From: Rhizobiales bacterium IMCC20636 | GTDB lineage: Bacteria; Pseudomonadota; Alphaproteobacteria; Rhizobiales; GCA-2746425 | Direction of reading: 5' to 3' | DNA: 64,000 nt | Assembly (NCBI GenBank): GCA_016865015.1 | Contig: CP018226.1 | Coordinates: forward strand, 3,565,001-3,629,000 | In this document: one piece after another, positions 62,678 through 64,000 of the stretch | How the letters are laid out: each line of letters begins with the position of its first letter | Position numbering within the stretch: position 1 is the first letter of the stretch | Notes under the pieces: generated by a model | What the model was told of the DNA's origin: nothing | The model's input: only the letters and a program-made list of their open reading frames with translations | Database searches by the model: none | Program-made: the position numbers and the translations under genes

Positions 62678-64000
62678 TTATTCAGCCAGAACGCGCGTAT
62701 TGGGAAAGATGACCCGGATCAGGGTGCCCTTGGATGGGGTGCTTTCGATCAGGAATTGCGCCCGGTTGGCCTCAACCAGCGCCTTGGTCAATGGCAGGCC
62801 GAGACCGGTGCCGCCTGTGGACATGTTCTTGCGGCCAGCGCCGCCCGGTTGCTCCGGATGTTCGATCTGACGAAACGGTTCCATTGCCTTGGCCAGATCC
62901 GCTTCCCCCATACCGACGCCGGTATCACGAACGCGGATAATCAAAGAGCCGTCCTTCTCGACCACAGCAGAGACAATCACCTGTCCGCCTTCGGCTGTGA
63001 ACTTGATGGAGTTGGACAGAAGATTCAGTGCGATCTGCCGCACCGTCTTGGCATCGGCCACCACACGCGGCAAATCATCGCTGAAACTCGTGCGGATTAT
63101 AACCCGCCCTTCATTCGCCTGCGGCTGCATCAGCGCCACGCATTCCTTCAGAACCGCCACCAGATCAACAGCCGTGAAGCTCAATTCAAGCTGTCCGGCC
63201 TCAATCTTGGAGATGTCGAGCATGTCATTCACCAGATTGATGACATGTGCGCCGGACGTATGAATATCGTTGATGTAATCCTTGTAACGCGGGTTCCCGA
63301 TCGGGCCGAAACGCTCTTCCAGCATGACTTCCGAAAATCCCAGAATGGCATTCAACGGAGTGCGGATTTCGTGGCTGATCTTGGCGAGAAAATCCGACTT
63401 GGCGGTATTGGCTTTTTCAGCATTGTGGCGTGCGGCGATCAGATCGTCTTCGGCACGCTTCCACTGGGTGATGTCACGCAGCACCACGCAAAGGCGCATT
63501 TCCGAGACATCATCAGGATTTTCTTCACCAACCCGGCCGACGGTCATGAACAGGGGCATATAGCCGCCCTTTGCGGTCTGGCCGATAACCTCGCGCCCGT
63601 CATTGAGGACTGATGCAACACCTGCACCTGTGATCCCGGCCAGATAGTCACGGGCGGGTTTGTGGCTTTCCAGCGCAAGCAATGTCGTCAGATCGCGGCC
63701 AACAAGATTGGCCTGATCTTCATCAAACAGTGCTTCTGCACCATGATTGAGGGCAAGAATCTTTCCATCCACATCGATCATCAGCACACCTTCGGTGGCT
63801 GTGTTCAAAATGGCCAGAAGTTCATCTGCGGTCCAGATGCGATCACCCACCGCCATATGTGAGGCCGGTGCCAAATCCGCAGAATTGACAGGGTGAACGG
63901 TCAACAGGCTTGCCGGTTGTCCCTCCCAATCGATCCCGCTGATCGCGGCGCGCACCTTGTGGGCCGCATCGTCTTTTCCGGTCAGCTTCATGATGCCATC
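62678..64000 (-). CDS. PAS-domain sensor histidine kinase, PdhS/CbrA-like (5' part beyond window)
   Basis: The frame is open to the right edge, so only the C-terminal 440 residues are seen. A PAS domain (IWTADELLAILNTATEGVLM to LCVVLRDITQW) is followed by a HisKA domain with HEIRTPLNAILGFSEVM and an HATPase domain with NLLSNSIKF, DTGVGMGEADL and GTGLGLPLTKAL. The sequence ends IRVIFPNTRVLAE. The H box, the YINDIHTSGAHVINLVNDML segment and the ending closely resemble PleC/DivJ-homologous kinases PdhS of Brucella and CbrA of Sinorhizobium, which control DivK and the cell cycle. The first visible ATG at 63991 is unlikely to be the true start. Exact orthology is inferred. Confidence 0.9.
   Translation of the reverse strand, partial: DGIMKLTGKDDAAHKVRAAISGIDWEGQPASLLTVHPVNSADLAPASHMAVGDRIWTADELLAILNTATEGVLMIDVDGKILALNHGAEALFDEDQANLVGRDLTTLLALESHKPARDYLAGITGAGVASVLNDGREVIGQTAKGGYMPLFMTVGRVGEENPDDVSEMRLCVVLRDITQWKRAEDDLIAARHNAEKANTAKSDFLAKISHEIRTPLNAILGFSEVMLEERFGPIGNPRYKDYINDIHTSGAHVINLVNDMLDISKIEAGQLELSFTAVDLVAVLKECVALMQPQANEGRVIIRTSFSDDLPRVVADAKTVRQIALNLLSNSIKFTAEGGQVIVSAVVEKDGSLIIRVRDTGVGMGEADLAKAMEPFRQIEHPEQPGGAGRKNMSTGGTGLGLPLTKALVEANRAQFLIESTPSKGTLIRVIFPNTRVLAE

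Overview
The window looks like a chromosomal segment of an alphaproteobacterium, most likely of the order Hyphomicrobiales (Rhizobiales). This rests on gene content seen here: a hisS-hisZ-hisG cluster with short-form HisG, a plant-type glutamate-cysteine ligase, a DUF3422 protein, a PdhS/CbrA-like cell-cycle kinase at the right edge, a rhizobial-type stand-alone CheY and CIRCE-controlled groESL. No tRNA, rRNA, CRISPR array or intact insertion sequence was found.

Layout. 1-9 kb: LysR regulator (cut by the window edge) divergent from an MDR oxidoreductase; a gene-poor stretch holding a decayed IS481-type transposase and two copies of a palindromic repeat; a MHYT-GGDEF-EAL c-di-GMP protein; a D-amino-acid dehydrogenase and a class III aminotransferase; ribF. 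9-18 kb: cheY ending in a 194-bp MITE-like element; paired M16 proteases; a TipF-like degenerate EAL protein; a sigma-54 activator; a secreted protein, GNAT and EamA transporter cluster. 18-26 kb: groESL; aldo/keto reductase; three tandem copies of a 53-aa secreted-peptide gene; hisG-hisZ-hisS. 26-38 kb: tag; L,D-transpeptidase; glcDEF; a cytochrome c; and a gntR-lutABC operon. The glcD and gntR promoters carry the same operator-like sequence, suggesting one glycolate/lactate regulon under the FadR-type regulator. 38-44.4 kb: a second aldo/keto reductase, a repeat-rich spacer with a tandem duplication, two ArsR-controlled clusters (a DUF6428 protein with a cysteine-rich tail; an ArsP-like permease with thioredoxin and OsmC proteins) and a gdx guanidinium exporter behind a guanidine-II (mini-ykkC) riboswitch. 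44.4-51 kb: xseA, rsmE, gshA, selO and an EamA transporter.

51-61 kb is the most unusual part. A compact minus-strand operon encodes, in transcription order, a truncated TIR domain, an alpha/beta hydrolase, a helical-repeat trypsin-like protease, a GH24 lysozyme fused to two LysM and two NlpC/P60-like (TIGR02594-type) modules, a complete TIR protein, and a 1312-aa nSTAND NTPase with a membrane helix and seven near-identical WD40 repeats. This combination of sensor NTPase, nucleotide-targeting TIR, protease, lipase-like hydrolase and cell-wall hydrolases looks like a multi-effector conflict or defence system that I cannot match to a named type. 61-64 kb: an LrhA-like LysR regulator divergent from a DUF1127 protein, then the 3' part of the PdhS/CbrA-like kinase.

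Start codons were re-evaluated from Shine-Dalgarno (SD) spacing, signal peptides and overlaps; several differ from the longest possible reading frame.
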